This document shows positions 1 to 9,176 of a DNA stretch of 11,589 nt, one piece after another. How positions within the stretch are numbered: the stretch's first letter is position 1; each line of letters starts with the position of its first letter. The notes under the pieces were generated by a model, which had not been told where the DNA came from, did no database searches, and worked only from the letters and a program-made list of their open reading frames with translations. The translations under genes were made by a program, and so were the position numbers. The stretch is from Thermus sp. JCM 17653. Its GTDB lineage: Bacteria; Deinococcota; Deinococci; Deinococcales; Thermaceae. Location: positions 1 through 11,589 of the forward strand of contig BBBN01000028.1 of the NCBI GenBank assembly GCA_001311585.1, read 5' to 3'.

Positions 1-478
1 CCCGGCGGTCTTTGGGGGCTTCGTGGCCGCCTGAGCGACCCCCCCTTGGCCATCCCTCTGCCGAGGCCCGAAGGGGTGCGCTTCGTCCTGGCCGTGCCCC
101 TTACGAGGTCCCCACCCCCCTGGCCCGGGAGGCCCTGCCCCGGGAGGTGCCCCTGGAGGACGCCATTTACAACCTGGCCCGTAGCGCCTCTGGCCTGCGG
201 CGCTCTCTTCGGGGAGGCTCGAGGCCCTACGGGAGGCCTGCCGCGACCGCCTCCACCAGCCCCACCGGGCCCACCTCATGCCCGGGGTCCTGGAGGCCAT
301 AGAAAACGCCCTTAAGGCGGGGCCCTGGCGGCCTTCGTGGGGGGGGCGGGCCCCACCCTGGCCGCCTGGTGCGGGAGGGAGAAGAGGGGGCGGCCATGAA
401 GGCCCTTGCCCCTACCGGGGAGAGGGGCGTACCCTGGTCTTGAGCATTGGGGAGGGATACCGGTGGAAGGAAACCTGA
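1..478 (+). CDS. thrB: Homoserine kinase, C-terminal part (5' end outside window; frameshifted)
   Basis: GHMP-family kinase that phosphorylates homoserine with ATP in threonine synthesis (cytoplasm). Joining the reading frames gives PAVFGGFVAA near the left edge (GHMP kinase region before the C-terminal domain), then PLEDAIYNLARSALWPAAL, then AGALAAFVGGAGPTLAAL, the glycine-rich C-terminal motif of homoserine kinases, ending GEGYRWKET and TGA at 476-478. The N-terminal half with the ATP loop lies to the left of the window. Six single-base losses are needed to restore the frame, near 33, 104, 189, 320, 370 and 410, nearly all in C or G runs, so sequencing error is more likely than gene decay. 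The stop lies inside the next gene, a 16-nt overlap that suggests co-transcription. The family call rests on remembered motifs; another GHMP kinase is possible but less likely. Confidence 0.8.
449..455 (+). promoter_or_regulatory. Ribosome binding site that fixes the GTG start of the DUF4388 gene
   Basis: GGGGAGG lies 7 nt before GTG at 463-465, inside the end of thrB. The same frame is open further upstream (an ATG at 406), but that start would overlap thrB much more and would add residues unlike the family before the domain begins. Confidence 0.6.
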
Positions 479-1203
479 GCCTCATTCCCCTCACGGAGGT
501 CCTGGAGCTCATCCACGGCCACCGCCGTTCCGGCACCCTGGAGGTGCAGGCTGGCCCCCTTCCCCTCACCCTCCGCTTCGCCCAGGGCGAGGTGGTGGAG
601 GCGGCCATCCTGGACTGGGAAGGCCTCGAGGCCCTCTTCACCTTCCCCTTGCACCCCAAGGAAGGCACCTTCCGCTTCCAACCGGGACCGGCCTCCCCGG
701 AACCTCCTCCCCTACCCTTCCCCACCCTCCTCGGGGAATGGGCCCGGGTCAACGACGAGTGGGATCGCTTCCGCTCCCTCATAGACTCGCCCAGCCGCGT
801 GCTGGAAGCCCTCCGCCCCAAGCCCCCTCTGGAAGTCTTCCAAGGAGGAAAAAGCGTGCGGGCGGCGGCTAAGGCCTGGGGCGTCCCCCTCCTCATCGCC
901 ATGGAACGGGCCTACATGGGGGTGCGGGAAGGGGACCTTTACCCCCTCCGCCGCTACGCCTGGTACGCCCTGCGCATCCGCTACCAGGGAAGAAAGAGCA
1001 AGACCCTGGAGGAGTTCGGTCAGCTCCAGGGCCTTTTGGACGGCACCCGCAACCTCGGCGAGGTCATCGCCCAGGGGGTGCCTGTGGACTTGGTGCGCCG
1101 CTATTTGGTCCAGGCTCTGGCTTCCGGAGAGATCGCCCCCCCGGGCCGGGGCTGGCTCCTCCGGGACCTCACCTGGGAGATGGAAAAAGAGGGGGAAAGC
1201 TAA
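463..1203 (+). CDS. DUF4388 (PATAN-type) domain protein
   Basis: Predicted soluble protein of 246 residues. Residues 1 to about 75 match the DUF4388 pattern: an opening like EGNLSLIPLTEVLELIHGHR, then SGTLEV, LRFAQGEVVEA, and ALFTFPLHPKEGTFRFQPG. This domain is common in Thermus, Deinococcus and myxobacteria, often in signalling or gliding-related proteins; its molecular role is not settled. The rest (about 90-246) looks helical with two possible small helical or winged-helix segments (about 125-165 and 190-235, the latter GTRNLGEVIAQGVPVDLVRR). There is no signal peptide or membrane segment. The frame is intact, unlike its neighbour thrB, and the two genes overlap by 16 nt. Function is unknown; a regulatory or adaptor role is only an inference from the domain. 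Confidence 0.8.
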   Translation: MEGNLSLIPLTEVLELIHGHRRSGTLEVQAGPLPLTLRFAQGEVVEAAILDWEGLEALFTFPLHPKEGTFRFQPGPASPEPPPLPFPTLLGEWARVNDEWDRFRSLIDSPSRVLEALRPKPPLEVFQGGKSVRAAAKAWGVPLLIAMERAYMGVREGDLYPLRRYAWYALRIRYQGRKSKTLEEFGQLQGLLDGTRNLGEVIAQGVPVDLVRRYLVQALASGEIAPPGRGWLLRDLTWEMEKEGES

Positions 1204-1259
1204 GTGCCCACGCTTTGGCTTGGCGACACGGGATGCCCGAAACGGGGCTAGGAGAGGGC

Positions 1260-1266
1260 TTTTTTT
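1260..1266 (+). terminator. Seven-T tract after the DUF4388 gene, possible terminator
   Basis: A run of seven T lies 57 nt after the DUF4388 stop. Upstream is only a short possible stem (CCCG-AAA-CGGG near 1236-1246, and GGGC just before the T run), so this is a weak intrinsic terminator candidate for the thrB/DUF4388 transcript. The strong hairpin at 1272-1299 comes after, not before, the T tract. Confidence 0.3.
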
Positions 1267-1271
1267 GGGGC

Positions 1272-1299
1272 CCCCATGCTGGCTTGCGCCAGCATGGGG
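1272..1299. repeat. Perfect 12-bp inverted repeat (hairpin) between convergent genes
   Basis: CCCCATGCTGGC and GCCAGCATGGGG are exact reverse complements around a TTGC loop. The element sits between the converging DUF4388 gene and thx. A bidirectional transcription stop or RNA 3'-end stabiliser fits the position, but no T run follows on either strand (the minus strand runs into seven A). The right arm plus five bases recurs at 9865-9881 with one mismatch, which hints at a Thermus intergenic repeat family. Confidence 0.6.
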
Positions 1300-1353
1300 T
1301 GGTACTAAGCCTCCCCCCTACCTTTCGTTGCGGCGGCAACCCCAAAGGGACGG

Positions 1354-1376
1354 CCCGGAGCGAAACCCCCTCCGGG
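1354..1376 (-). terminator. Hairpin directly after thx, probable rpsT-thx terminator
   Basis: Read on the minus strand, CCCGGAG and CTCCGGG form a 7-bp G+C-rich stem around a 9-nt loop beginning at the first base after the thx stop codon, followed by CCGTCCCTTT. A strong stem with a very short T stretch is plausible for a high-GC thermophile. The second hairpin at 1272-1299 lies about 55 nt further downstream and could act as a backup. Confidence 0.5.
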
Positions 1377-1460
1377 CTACTTCTTCTTGCGGGGGCGGTA
1401 CTTCCCGTAGGTACCCCGCCAGATCTTGCCCCTGCGGGTGCGGCGGTCGCCCTTACCCAT
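1377..1460 (-). CDS. thx: 30S ribosomal protein Thx (bTHX)
   Basis: A 27-residue, extremely basic protein. It starts [14 protein letters not shown] and ends KYRPRKKK, which is the Thermus Thx sequence as I remember it. Thx lies in a cavity at the top of the 30S head, where its positive charge binds 16S rRNA; it is known from Thermus and a few related thermophiles. The gene is easy to miss because of its size. ATG is at 1458-1460 and TAG at 1377-1379. A perfect AGGAGGTG ribosome binding site (1465-1472) overlaps the first base of the rpsT stop codon, and only 11 nt separate the two genes, so they are almost certainly co-transcribed and translation is probably coupled. The symbol is informal, as naming varies. 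Confidence 0.95.
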
Positions 1461-1471
1461 GCCCCACCTCC

Positions 1472-1771
1472 TCAGGCGCTCGCCCCTTGGGCGGCGAGGA
1501 GCTGGTTCACCTTGCGCATCAGCCGGGACTTCCTGCGGGCGGCGGCGTTCTTGTGCAGGGTGGAACCCTTGGCCGCCTTGTCGATGAGGCTTTCGGCCTT
1601 GCGCATGATCTTGAGGGCCTCCTCCGCCTTGCCCTCCTGGGCCAGCTGGATGGCCTTCTTGCTCAGGGTCTTGATGGCCGACTTCTTGGCCTTGTTGCGA
1701 AGCCGGCGCTTCAAGGACTGCCGATGCCGCTTGAGGGCGGACAGGTTCCTCTTGGGCTTCTTCTGCGCCAT
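1472..1771 (-). CDS. rpsT: 30S ribosomal protein S20
   Basis: Small-subunit protein S20 (bS20), 99 residues, which binds 16S rRNA at the base of the 30S body. It starts [19 protein letters not shown] and is lysine/arginine-rich and helical throughout, including the family pattern [15 protein letters not shown] and [17 protein letters not shown]. The C-terminus, [11 protein letters not shown], appears several residues shorter than the T. thermophilus protein recalled from memory, which has a longer Gly/Leu-rich tail. The ATG at 1769-1771 is chosen over an upstream in-frame start at 1819 because it gives the canonical N-terminus and has GGGGAG about 7 nt before it. thx follows after 11 nt. Confidence 0.95.
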
Positions 1772-1785
1772 CTCTCTCCCCTTCG

Positions 1786-1799
1786 TGCCCCTCAGGGCA
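1786..1799 (-). promoter_or_regulatory. Small hairpin in the rpsT leader
   Basis: On the minus strand TGCCC-TGAG-GGGCA forms a perfect 5-bp stem between the predicted transcription start (about 1803) and the ribosome binding site. S20 is autoregulated in E. coli; whether this stem plays such a role is speculation. Confidence 0.3.
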
Positions 1800-1809
1800 A
1801 ACCAGGCCC

Positions 1810-1828
1810 AGTGTAGCACACCCAGCGC

Positions 1829-1839
<11 letters not shown>
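1810..1839 (-). promoter_or_regulatory. Promoter of rpsT-thx
   Basis: The minus strand has TTGCCC (1834-1839), an 18-nt spacer and TACACT (1810-1815), preceded by TG in the extended -10 position. Transcription would begin about 1803, giving a leader of about 32 nt. The -35 box lies inside the last codons of the upstream 125-residue gene, so rpsT-thx has its own promoter although the upstream gene runs the same way. Confidence 0.65.
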
Positions 1840-4065
<2,226 letters not shown>

Positions 4066-4069
<4 letters not shown>

Positions 4070-5049
4070 GGCTCCAGGCTACCCAGGTAGTCCAAGAGGG
4101 CCGTGAGCTCCTCCGGGGAAAGGGGTATGGCGGGCATCGTCCCACGACCTTTGAGCACGACCTCCCGCACCGCCTCCGGGGCCTTTAGGATGGGGTTCCC
4201 CTTAAGCCTCGGTCCCACACCTCCTTCCCCCTGGAGGCCGTGGCAGGCGGCGCAGCGGGCCTGGTAGACGCTCTTCCCGTCCTTTCCTCCCTGGGCCTGG
4301 GCCCGGGCCATGGCGATGAGGCCCTCCACCCGCTCCCGGGCCTCCCCTCCGGCCTCCAGGTACTTCTCCCAGGAGGCGATGGCCTCCTGCCTTCGCCCCT
4401 CTTGGAAGTAGAGGTTCCCCAGGAAGAGCCACCCTTCGGCGGCCTTGGGGTCGGCGTGCTGGGCGATCTCCAGAAAAAGCCGGGCCTCCTCCAGCCTGCC
4501 CCCCATGAAGAGGAGGATCCCCACCCGGCGCACCGCCTCCACGTTCTTGGGGTCCTTCTTGAGGACCTCCAGGTAGGCCTCCGCCGCTTGGTCAAAGGCC
4601 TTGAGTTCAAAAGCCCTCCGCCCCCAGGCGAGGAGGTCCTCCAGCGCCCCCGTGCGCTTCGCCTTATCGGCCAAGGCCTTGAGCTCCCGGGCCTCCTGGC
4701 GCTGGGTCACGGTGGTCTCCCCGGGGAGGCGGGGGAGGGTGTAGCGCCAAAGGCCCACCCCCAGGAGCACCACCACCCCCAGGGCCAGGGCCACGGGCCA
4801 GGGGTGGAAGGACCGGGGAGCGGGGGGGCGGTAGCCTCCAAAAGCCTTTCCACCTCCACCATGCGGGCCAGGGCCCGTTTCCTCTCCTCCCCCTCGAGGC
4901 CTCCACCTCCCCCTTCAGGACCTCTAGCTCCTTGAGGAGCTCCTCCCGCCTAGGGGGCTCCGGGAAAGGCTCCTTGGGGCCGAGGAGGGGCCTTAGGCGA
5001 GGAGGAGGCCGAGGAGGAAAAGGGCGAGAAAGAGCAGGGTGGCCGTCAT
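4066..5049 (-). CDS. CcmI-like TPR protein fused to a c-type cytochrome domain (frameshifted)
   Basis: After repair, about 328 residues. Residues 1-22 form a membrane segment ([20 protein letters not shown]). Residues about 25-75 are a charged, heptad-rich stretch ([20 protein letters not shown]). A second membrane segment follows ([16 protein letters not shown], about 85-105). Residues about 110-255 contain TPR-like repeats ([34 protein letters not shown]). The C-terminus is a class I cytochrome c domain with CAACH at about 267-271 and a candidate axial Met in GTMPAIPL at about 306. TM, coil, TM, periplasmic TPR is the CcmI/CycH layout; that protein holds apocytochromes for heme ligation. 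The position right after ccmH supports this. The heme domain is not part of ordinary CcmI. Breaks, each one lost base: near 4990, 4906 and 4826. ATGA overlaps join it to ccmH and to the Rieske gene. Confidence 0.8.
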
Positions 5050-5465
5050 CTTGGAGGCTCCTTTAGGCGGCGCTCCGCCTCCTCCAGAAGCTCCTTGGGA
5101 AGCGGCTTAGGCCGGAAGTAGGCGAAAAGGCCGAGGCCGAGGAGAAGAAGCCCCAAAAGGGGCAGAAGCCACACCCAAAGCGTCGTCCCGCGCCTTGGAG
5201 GCTCGTAGAGGATCCACTCCCCGTAGCGGTCCACAAAGAAGGCTTGGATCTCCTCCTTCGTCTTCCCCTCCTTGAGCATCTCGGCGATGATCCGGCGCAT
5301 CTCCACCGCCACCCCCGAGTTGCTCTCGGCGGCCGACTCCCCCTGGCACACGGGGCAGCGCAGGGTGCGGGCGATCTGGAAGACCTCGGGAGGCAGGTCC
5401 GGGGGCGGGCCCTCCTGGGCCAGGGCGGGGAGGGAAAGGGCTAGAAGGAACAGGAACCACCTCAT
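5046..5465 (-). CDS. ccmH: Cytochrome c maturation protein CcmH
   Basis: 139 residues, intact. A signal peptide (MRWFLFLLALSLPALA, cleavage likely before QEG) is followed by the CcmH signature LRCPVCQGESAAESNS, with the redox pair Cys37 and Cys40, then a helical bundle (EMRRIIAEMLKEGKTKEEI, FVDRYGEWILYEPP) and a C-terminal membrane segment (about 96-116). This is the short, single-domain CcmH/NrfF type. It acts outside the membrane, reducing or holding the CXXCH cysteines of apocytochrome c and receiving electrons from CcmG. It overlaps ccmG upstream and the CcmI-like gene downstream by 4 nt each. Confidence 0.95.
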   Translation of the reverse strand: MRWFLFLLALSLPALAQEGPPPDLPPEVFQIARTLRCPVCQGESAAESNSGVAVEMRRIIAEMLKEGKTKEEIQAFFVDRYGEWILYEPPRRGTTLWVWLLPLLGLLLLGLGLFAYFRPKPLPKELLEEAERRLKEPPR

Positions 5466-5998
5466 GGCAACACCTCCGCCAGGTACCGCTCCAAGGTGGC
5501 CTCGTCAAGGGCCCCGGCGTGCCGGGCCACCACCCGGCCCTCCCGGTCTACGAAGAAGGTCTCCGGCACCCCGTACATCCCGTAGTCCACCCCCACCCGG
5601 CCTCGAGGGTCGTACACCTGGGGGAAGGTGAGGCCGAACTGGGAGACGAACCGCAGGGCCTCGGGCTCCTTGTCCTGGGTGTTCACCCCCACGAAAAGCA
5701 CCTCTTCCTTGTGGCGCCGCCAGGAGGCCTCGAGGACCGGCGCCTCCTCGTAGCAGGCGGGGTAGCACCAGCTGGCCCAGAAGTTGAGGACGATGGGCTT
5801 CTTCCCCAGGTGGTCCGCCAGGCGGAAGGTCTCCCCCCAGGCCTCCCGGTAGGGGGGAAGGAGGGGCAGGGTGAAGTCCGGGGCGGGCCTCCGCTCTTTG
5901 GCCAGCACGGAAGGAAGCTCCTTGGGGTTCCGCTGCATCCCCCACCAGAAAAGCCCTCCCAGGGTCAGAACCAGAAGGAGCCAGAGCCACCCCCTCAC
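5462..5998 (-). CDS. ccmG: Thioredoxin-like CcmG/DsbE with an unusual CX3C site
   Basis: 178 residues, intact frame, GTG start at 5998 in a GTGA overlap with the ccmF stop. Residues 1-20 are one membrane anchor (WLWLLLVLTLGGLFWWG). The thioredoxin-fold domain follows: APDFTLPLL at about 39-47, VLNFWASWCYPACYEEAP at 70-87, and the cis-proline loop GVPETFFVD at 143-151. CcmG receives electrons from CcdA and reduces CcmH or apocytochrome. The active site reads Cys78-Tyr-Pro-Ala-Cys82: three residues between the cysteines instead of the usual two. Relative to WCxPC-type sites one whole codon is extra, so a single-base error cannot explain it. Position between ccmF and ccmH supports CcmG over a general thioredoxin. 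Confidence 0.92.
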   Translation of the reverse strand: MRGWLWLLLVLTLGGLFWWGMQRNPKELPSVLAKERRPAPDFTLPLLPPYREAWGETFRLADHLGKKPIVLNFWASWCYPACYEEAPVLEASWRRHKEEVLFVGVNTQDKEPEALRFVSQFGLTFPQVYDPRGRVGVDYGMYGVPETFFVDREGRVVARHAGALDEATLERYLAEVLP

Positions 5999-7922
5999 GC
6001 CGGGCTCACCCCCTTAAGCTCCTCGCCCCTCGCCGCCGGCCAGAGGAGGTAAAGGTACCCAGGGCCATAAGCCCCCCCGCCACCCACATCCAGAAGACCA
6101 AGGGGGTGACGATGAGCCGGATGGAGGCCCACTCCCCCTTCTCCCGATCAAAGTCCATGAGGAGGAAGTAGTAGTCGTTCCCCGGGGTGTAGACCACCTT
6201 GGGGGCGGGGAGGGGGCTATTCATCTGGGGGTAGAAGTGGAGCCTGGGCCTGACCTCCCCGAAGCGGTCGGTCTGGAGGCGGGCCTCCACGGCGAAGCGC
6301 CGCCCCTCGTCCAGGGCCCGCACCCCCTGGAACTCCATGCGCACCCCCCCCACCTCCCAGGCCTCCCCCCGGTGGAGCGTCTTCTCGCTCTCCAGGCGGT
6401 AGGTCTGGCTGAAGGCGATGGCCAGGCCCATGAGGCCACGGCGAAGTGGACCACGAGGCTTCCCACCCGCCTCCGGTTTTGCAAAAAGCCCCAGGGGGAA
6501 AGCCCCGCCCGCGCCCGGGCCAGAACCCCTTCCCGCGCCAGGAGGTAGATGGCGGCGGTGTTGTAGAGGAAAAGCCCCAGGGCGAAGGAGGCCCCCAAGG
6601 TGTACCCCCGGAAAAGGCCCAGGAGAGTCCCCAAGGCGAGGGCGAAGAAGAGGGGGAAGAGGTTCTTCAAGACCTCCTTCCGGGTCCTGCGCCAGGGGAG
6701 AATGGGCCCCACCCCCATGAGGAGGAGGATCCCCGCCCCCAGGGGGGCGGAGACCTGGTTGAAGAAGGGCGCCCCCACGCTCACCTTGGCCCCGCTAAAG
6801 GCCTCCACCAAGAGGGGGTAGAAGGTGCCCAGGACGACCACGAGGGCCCAGCCCGCGAAGAAGAAGGCCCCGAGGAGAAGCGCCCCTTCGGGAAAGGGGG
6901 TGGAAAAGGGCGCTGTCTTGCACCTCCCGGGAAACCCGGGAAAGGAGCCCCAGGCCGAGGCCCGTGGCCAAGAGGAAGAAACCCAGGAAAGCGGGCCCCA
7001 CGGGGCCCTCGGCGAAGGCGTGCACCGACTGGATCACCCCGCTACGGGTGAGGAAGGTGCCGAGGACCGTGGCGGCGAAGGCCAGGGTCACGAAGGCGAA
7101 GTTCCAGGTCTTGAAGGCTCCCCGGGTCTGCTGGACAAAGGCGGTGTGGAGGAAGGCCGTGGCGAGGAGCCAGGGGATGAAGCTGGCGTTTTCCACCGGG
7201 TCCCAGGCCCAGTACCCCCCCCAGCCCAGGACCTCGTAGCTCCACCACATCCCCGCCACCTTCCCGGCGGTGAGGAAGCCCCAGGCGATGAGGGTCCACC
7301 ACCGGGTCTCCTCCACCCAGGTCTGGTAGCGGCGGGTGGCCATGGCCGCCACCGCGTAGGCGTAGGGCACGCTCAGGCCCACGAAGCCCAGGTACATGAG
7401 CACGGGGTGGACGGCCATCATCCAGTGGTTCTGGAGGAGGGGGTTGGGGCCCACGCCGTCTTGGGGAGGGTTGGGGAGGGTCTCAAAGGGACTGGCGATG
7501 GTGGCCATGACCCCGAAGAAGAAGACCTGGATGCCGTAGAGCACGGCGAGAACCAGGGAGGCCCGCCAGGGGTCCAGGGGCTTCTTGCTGGCGAGGAGGG
7601 TGTAGAGGGTCTGGAGGAGGCCCCAGAGGAGGATGCTGCCCTCGAGGGCCGCCCACGGGGTCACCAGGGTCACCCAGAGGGGGTCCTTGGTGGAGTGGTT
7701 CCGGGCCACGTAGGCCAAGCTGAAGTCGTGGGTGAGGAGGGCCCACTCCAGAGCCCAAAAGGCCGCCAAGGCCCCCAGGAGGGCGAGGGGCGCCAGGGCC
7801 CTCGCTCCCCTTAGGAAGCGCCCGTCCCCCTGGAGGTAGGCGAGGAGGGCCAGGGCGAGGCCCAGGAGGCTGAAGGCCAGGGCCAGGCTCACCCCTAGGT
7901 TGCCGAGCAGGGCCGGGGTCAT
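5995..7922 (-). CDS. ccmF: Heme lyase subunit CcmF (three frame breaks)
   Basis: After repair, about 642 residues with many membrane segments, the normal size for CcmF, the core of the cytochrome c synthase that attaches heme from CcmE to apocytochrome. The conserved extracytoplasmic tryptophan-rich loop WGGYWAWDPVENASF lies at residues 234-248. Histidines that could ligate heme flank it (for example in THDFSLAYVARNHS and NHWMMAVHPVLMYLG), followed by LTRSGVIQSVHAF at about 291-303. The C-terminal part holds a large extracytoplasmic domain (YPQMNSPLPAPKVVYTPGND) and a last membrane helix, ending GEELKGVSPA. Breaks lie near 6905 (one base too many, or two lost), 6430 and 6055 (one lost each). 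ATG at 7920-7922 overlaps the ccmE stop (ATGA); the stop overlaps ccmG (GTGA). Confidence 0.95.
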
Positions 7923-8346
7923 TTGGCCTCCTCAATGAGCTTGCGCACGTCCTCCGGGGTCCAGCCCTCCTTGGGGGCTGGTAGGTCTCGGAGTGCTTCA
8001 CCAAGAGGTTGGTGCCCCGGAAGACCCCCTCTTGGAAGCGGCCCTCCACCACCACCCCCTGGCCCTCCTTGAACATGCCCGGGGGGGTGCCCTTGTGGAG
8101 GACGGGCACCTCCGCCACCCCGTCGGTGAGGACGAAGCGGAGTTCCAGAAGGTCCTTGTCGTAGCGGACGGTTCCGGGCTTCACCAAGCCCCCCAGGCGC
8201 ACGGGGCGGTTCTGGTACCTGGCCTGGTCCTGCAGGTACTCCGAGGGGGTGAGGAAGTACACCAGGTTCTGCCCGAGCCCCCCGAAGAGGAGATAGGCCA
8301 GGGCCCCGAGGATCACCAAGAGCCCAAGGGCGTACTTGGTCCTCAC
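7919..8346 (-). CDS. ccmE: Heme chaperone CcmE (one frame break)
   Basis: About 142 residues after repair. There is an N-terminal membrane anchor (YALGLLVILGALAYLLFGGL, 5-24), then an OB-fold domain (PVRLGGLVKPGTVRYDKDLL, VLTDGVAEVPVLHKGTPPGM, VVVEGRFQEGVF) and the heme-binding motif HSETY: His118, which binds heme covalently in CcmE, and Tyr122. Cysteine-type (CxxxY) CcmE exists elsewhere; this one is the classical His type. The C-terminal tail PPKEGWTPEDVRKLIEEAK is short. One C appears lost near 7976, just after the heme site. The GTG start at 8346 overlaps the ccmD stop (GTGA), and the stop overlaps ccmF (ATGA). CcmE carries heme from the CcmABCD complex to CcmF. Confidence 0.95.
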
Positions 8347-8438
8347 CGCGCCCTCCTGTAGCGGAAGAAGAGGTAAGCCAGATACCCGAAGACCGTGAGG
8401 TAGGTGAGGGCGTAGACCCAGGTGACGAAGACCTCCAT
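8343..8438 (-). CDS. ccmD: CcmD-like small membrane protein
   Basis: 31 residues: a short acidic start (MEVFVTWVYALTYL), a single membrane helix (about 5-25) and a basic end (FFRYRRAR). CcmD is a tiny single-span protein with a positively charged cytoplasmic tail that helps release holo-CcmE from CcmC. Sequence identity within this family is always low, so the call rests on size, topology and its place between ccmC and ccmE. The ATG shares one base with the ccmC stop (TGATG) and the TGA overlaps the GTG of ccmE. Confidence 0.82.
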   Translation of the reverse strand: MEVFVTWVYALTYLTVFGYLAYLFFRYRRAR

Positions 8439-9124
8439 CACGCCTCCTCCTTTCTTTCCTCCAGGGCGGCCAGAAAACCCCGGAAGCGCACGAAGCCCAG
8501 GTAGAGCAAGGTGAAGACCAGGAGATTCAAAAGGAGGGCCTGGAGCATCTCCGGGGCCATGTGGACCTTGCCCGTGGTGAGGTCAATGGATTGGGTCTGA
8601 TGCAGGCTCCGCCACCACTTCACCGACATGTAGTTGATGGGCACGTTGAGGAAGCCCAAAACACCCACCGCCGCCGCCGCCTTGCGGCGAAGCTCGGGGT
8701 CCTCGATGGCCCCCCGCAGGAGGAAGTAGCCCACATAGACGGCGAAGAGGATGGCGGTGGTGGTGAGCCTAGGCTCCCAGGTCCAGTAAACCCCCCAGGT
8801 GGGCCGGGCCCAAAGCATCCCCGTCACCAGGGCCAGACCCATGAAGACCAGGCCGATCTCGGCGCTGGCCTTGGCCACCCGGTCGTACCGGGGGTCCTGG
8901 CGGAAGAGGTAGAGGAGGGAGTAGAGGAAGGTGACGAGAAAGGCCAGGTAGCCGAGCCAGGCCCCGGGCACGTGCAGGTACATGATGCGGACCAAATAGC
9001 CCTGGTTCACGTCGGGCGGGGCCGCCAGGGCCAGGTAGAGGCCCAGGGGCATAAGGAGAAGCCCCAGGCCCAGGAAAACCCAGGTCAGGGCATCGGGGCG
9101 TTCCGGGTAAGCCGCCTTCAGCAT
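8438..9124 (-). CDS. ccmC: Heme handling protein CcmC
   Basis: 228 residues, intact, about six membrane helices. CcmC presents heme on the outer face and attaches it to CcmE. The tryptophan-rich motif reads WGVYWTWEPRLT (110-121). His51 (in MYLHVPGAW) and His175 (in WRSLHQTQS) match the two heme-ligand histidines of the family. Most CcmC proteins I recall have Asp where this one has Glu117 (WxWDxRLT). Start: ATG at 9122-9124 has GGAGGAAC a few bases before it. A second ATG at 9146, in another frame, also follows GGAGG but opens a frame without homology. The stop overlaps ccmD by one base. Confidence 0.96.
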   Translation of the reverse strand: MLKAAYPERPDALTWVFLGLGLLLMPLGLYLALAAPPDVNQGYLVRIMYLHVPGAWLGYLAFLVTFLYSLLYLFRQDPRYDRVAKASAEIGLVFMGLALVTGMLWARPTWGVYWTWEPRLTTTAILFAVYVGYFLLRGAIEDPELRRKAAAAVGVLGFLNVPINYMSVKWWRSLHQTQSIDLTTGKVHMAPEMLQALLLNLLVFTLLYLGFVRFRGFLAALEERKEEA

Positions 9125-9176
9125 CGCGTTCCTCCGTTTCCAGCATAGGCCCTCCTTGGCTTAGAAGTCTGTGGCC

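Noticed and set aside
406..462. ATG at 406 as the start of the DUF4388 protein
   Set aside because: It would add 19 residues unlike the family and a much longer overlap with thrB, while GTG at 463 has a well-placed GGGGAGG.
1204..1376. Search for a tRNA or other structured RNA in the intergenic gap
   Set aside because: Only the two hairpins and a T tract are visible; no cloverleaf, CCA end or known RNA motif could be made out.
6825..7814. Long plus-strand open frame (about 330 codons) opposite ccmF
   Set aside because: It is antisense to clear ccmF and its translation is dominated by Gly, Pro, Glu and His without any domain, as expected for the shadow of a very G+C-rich gene.
8769..9146. 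Alternative ATG at 9146 upstream of ccmC with a good Shine-Dalgarno
   Set aside because: It opens a different frame whose product is Pro/Gly-rich and lacks CcmC motifs; ATG at 9124 also has a good ribosome binding site and gives the complete protein.
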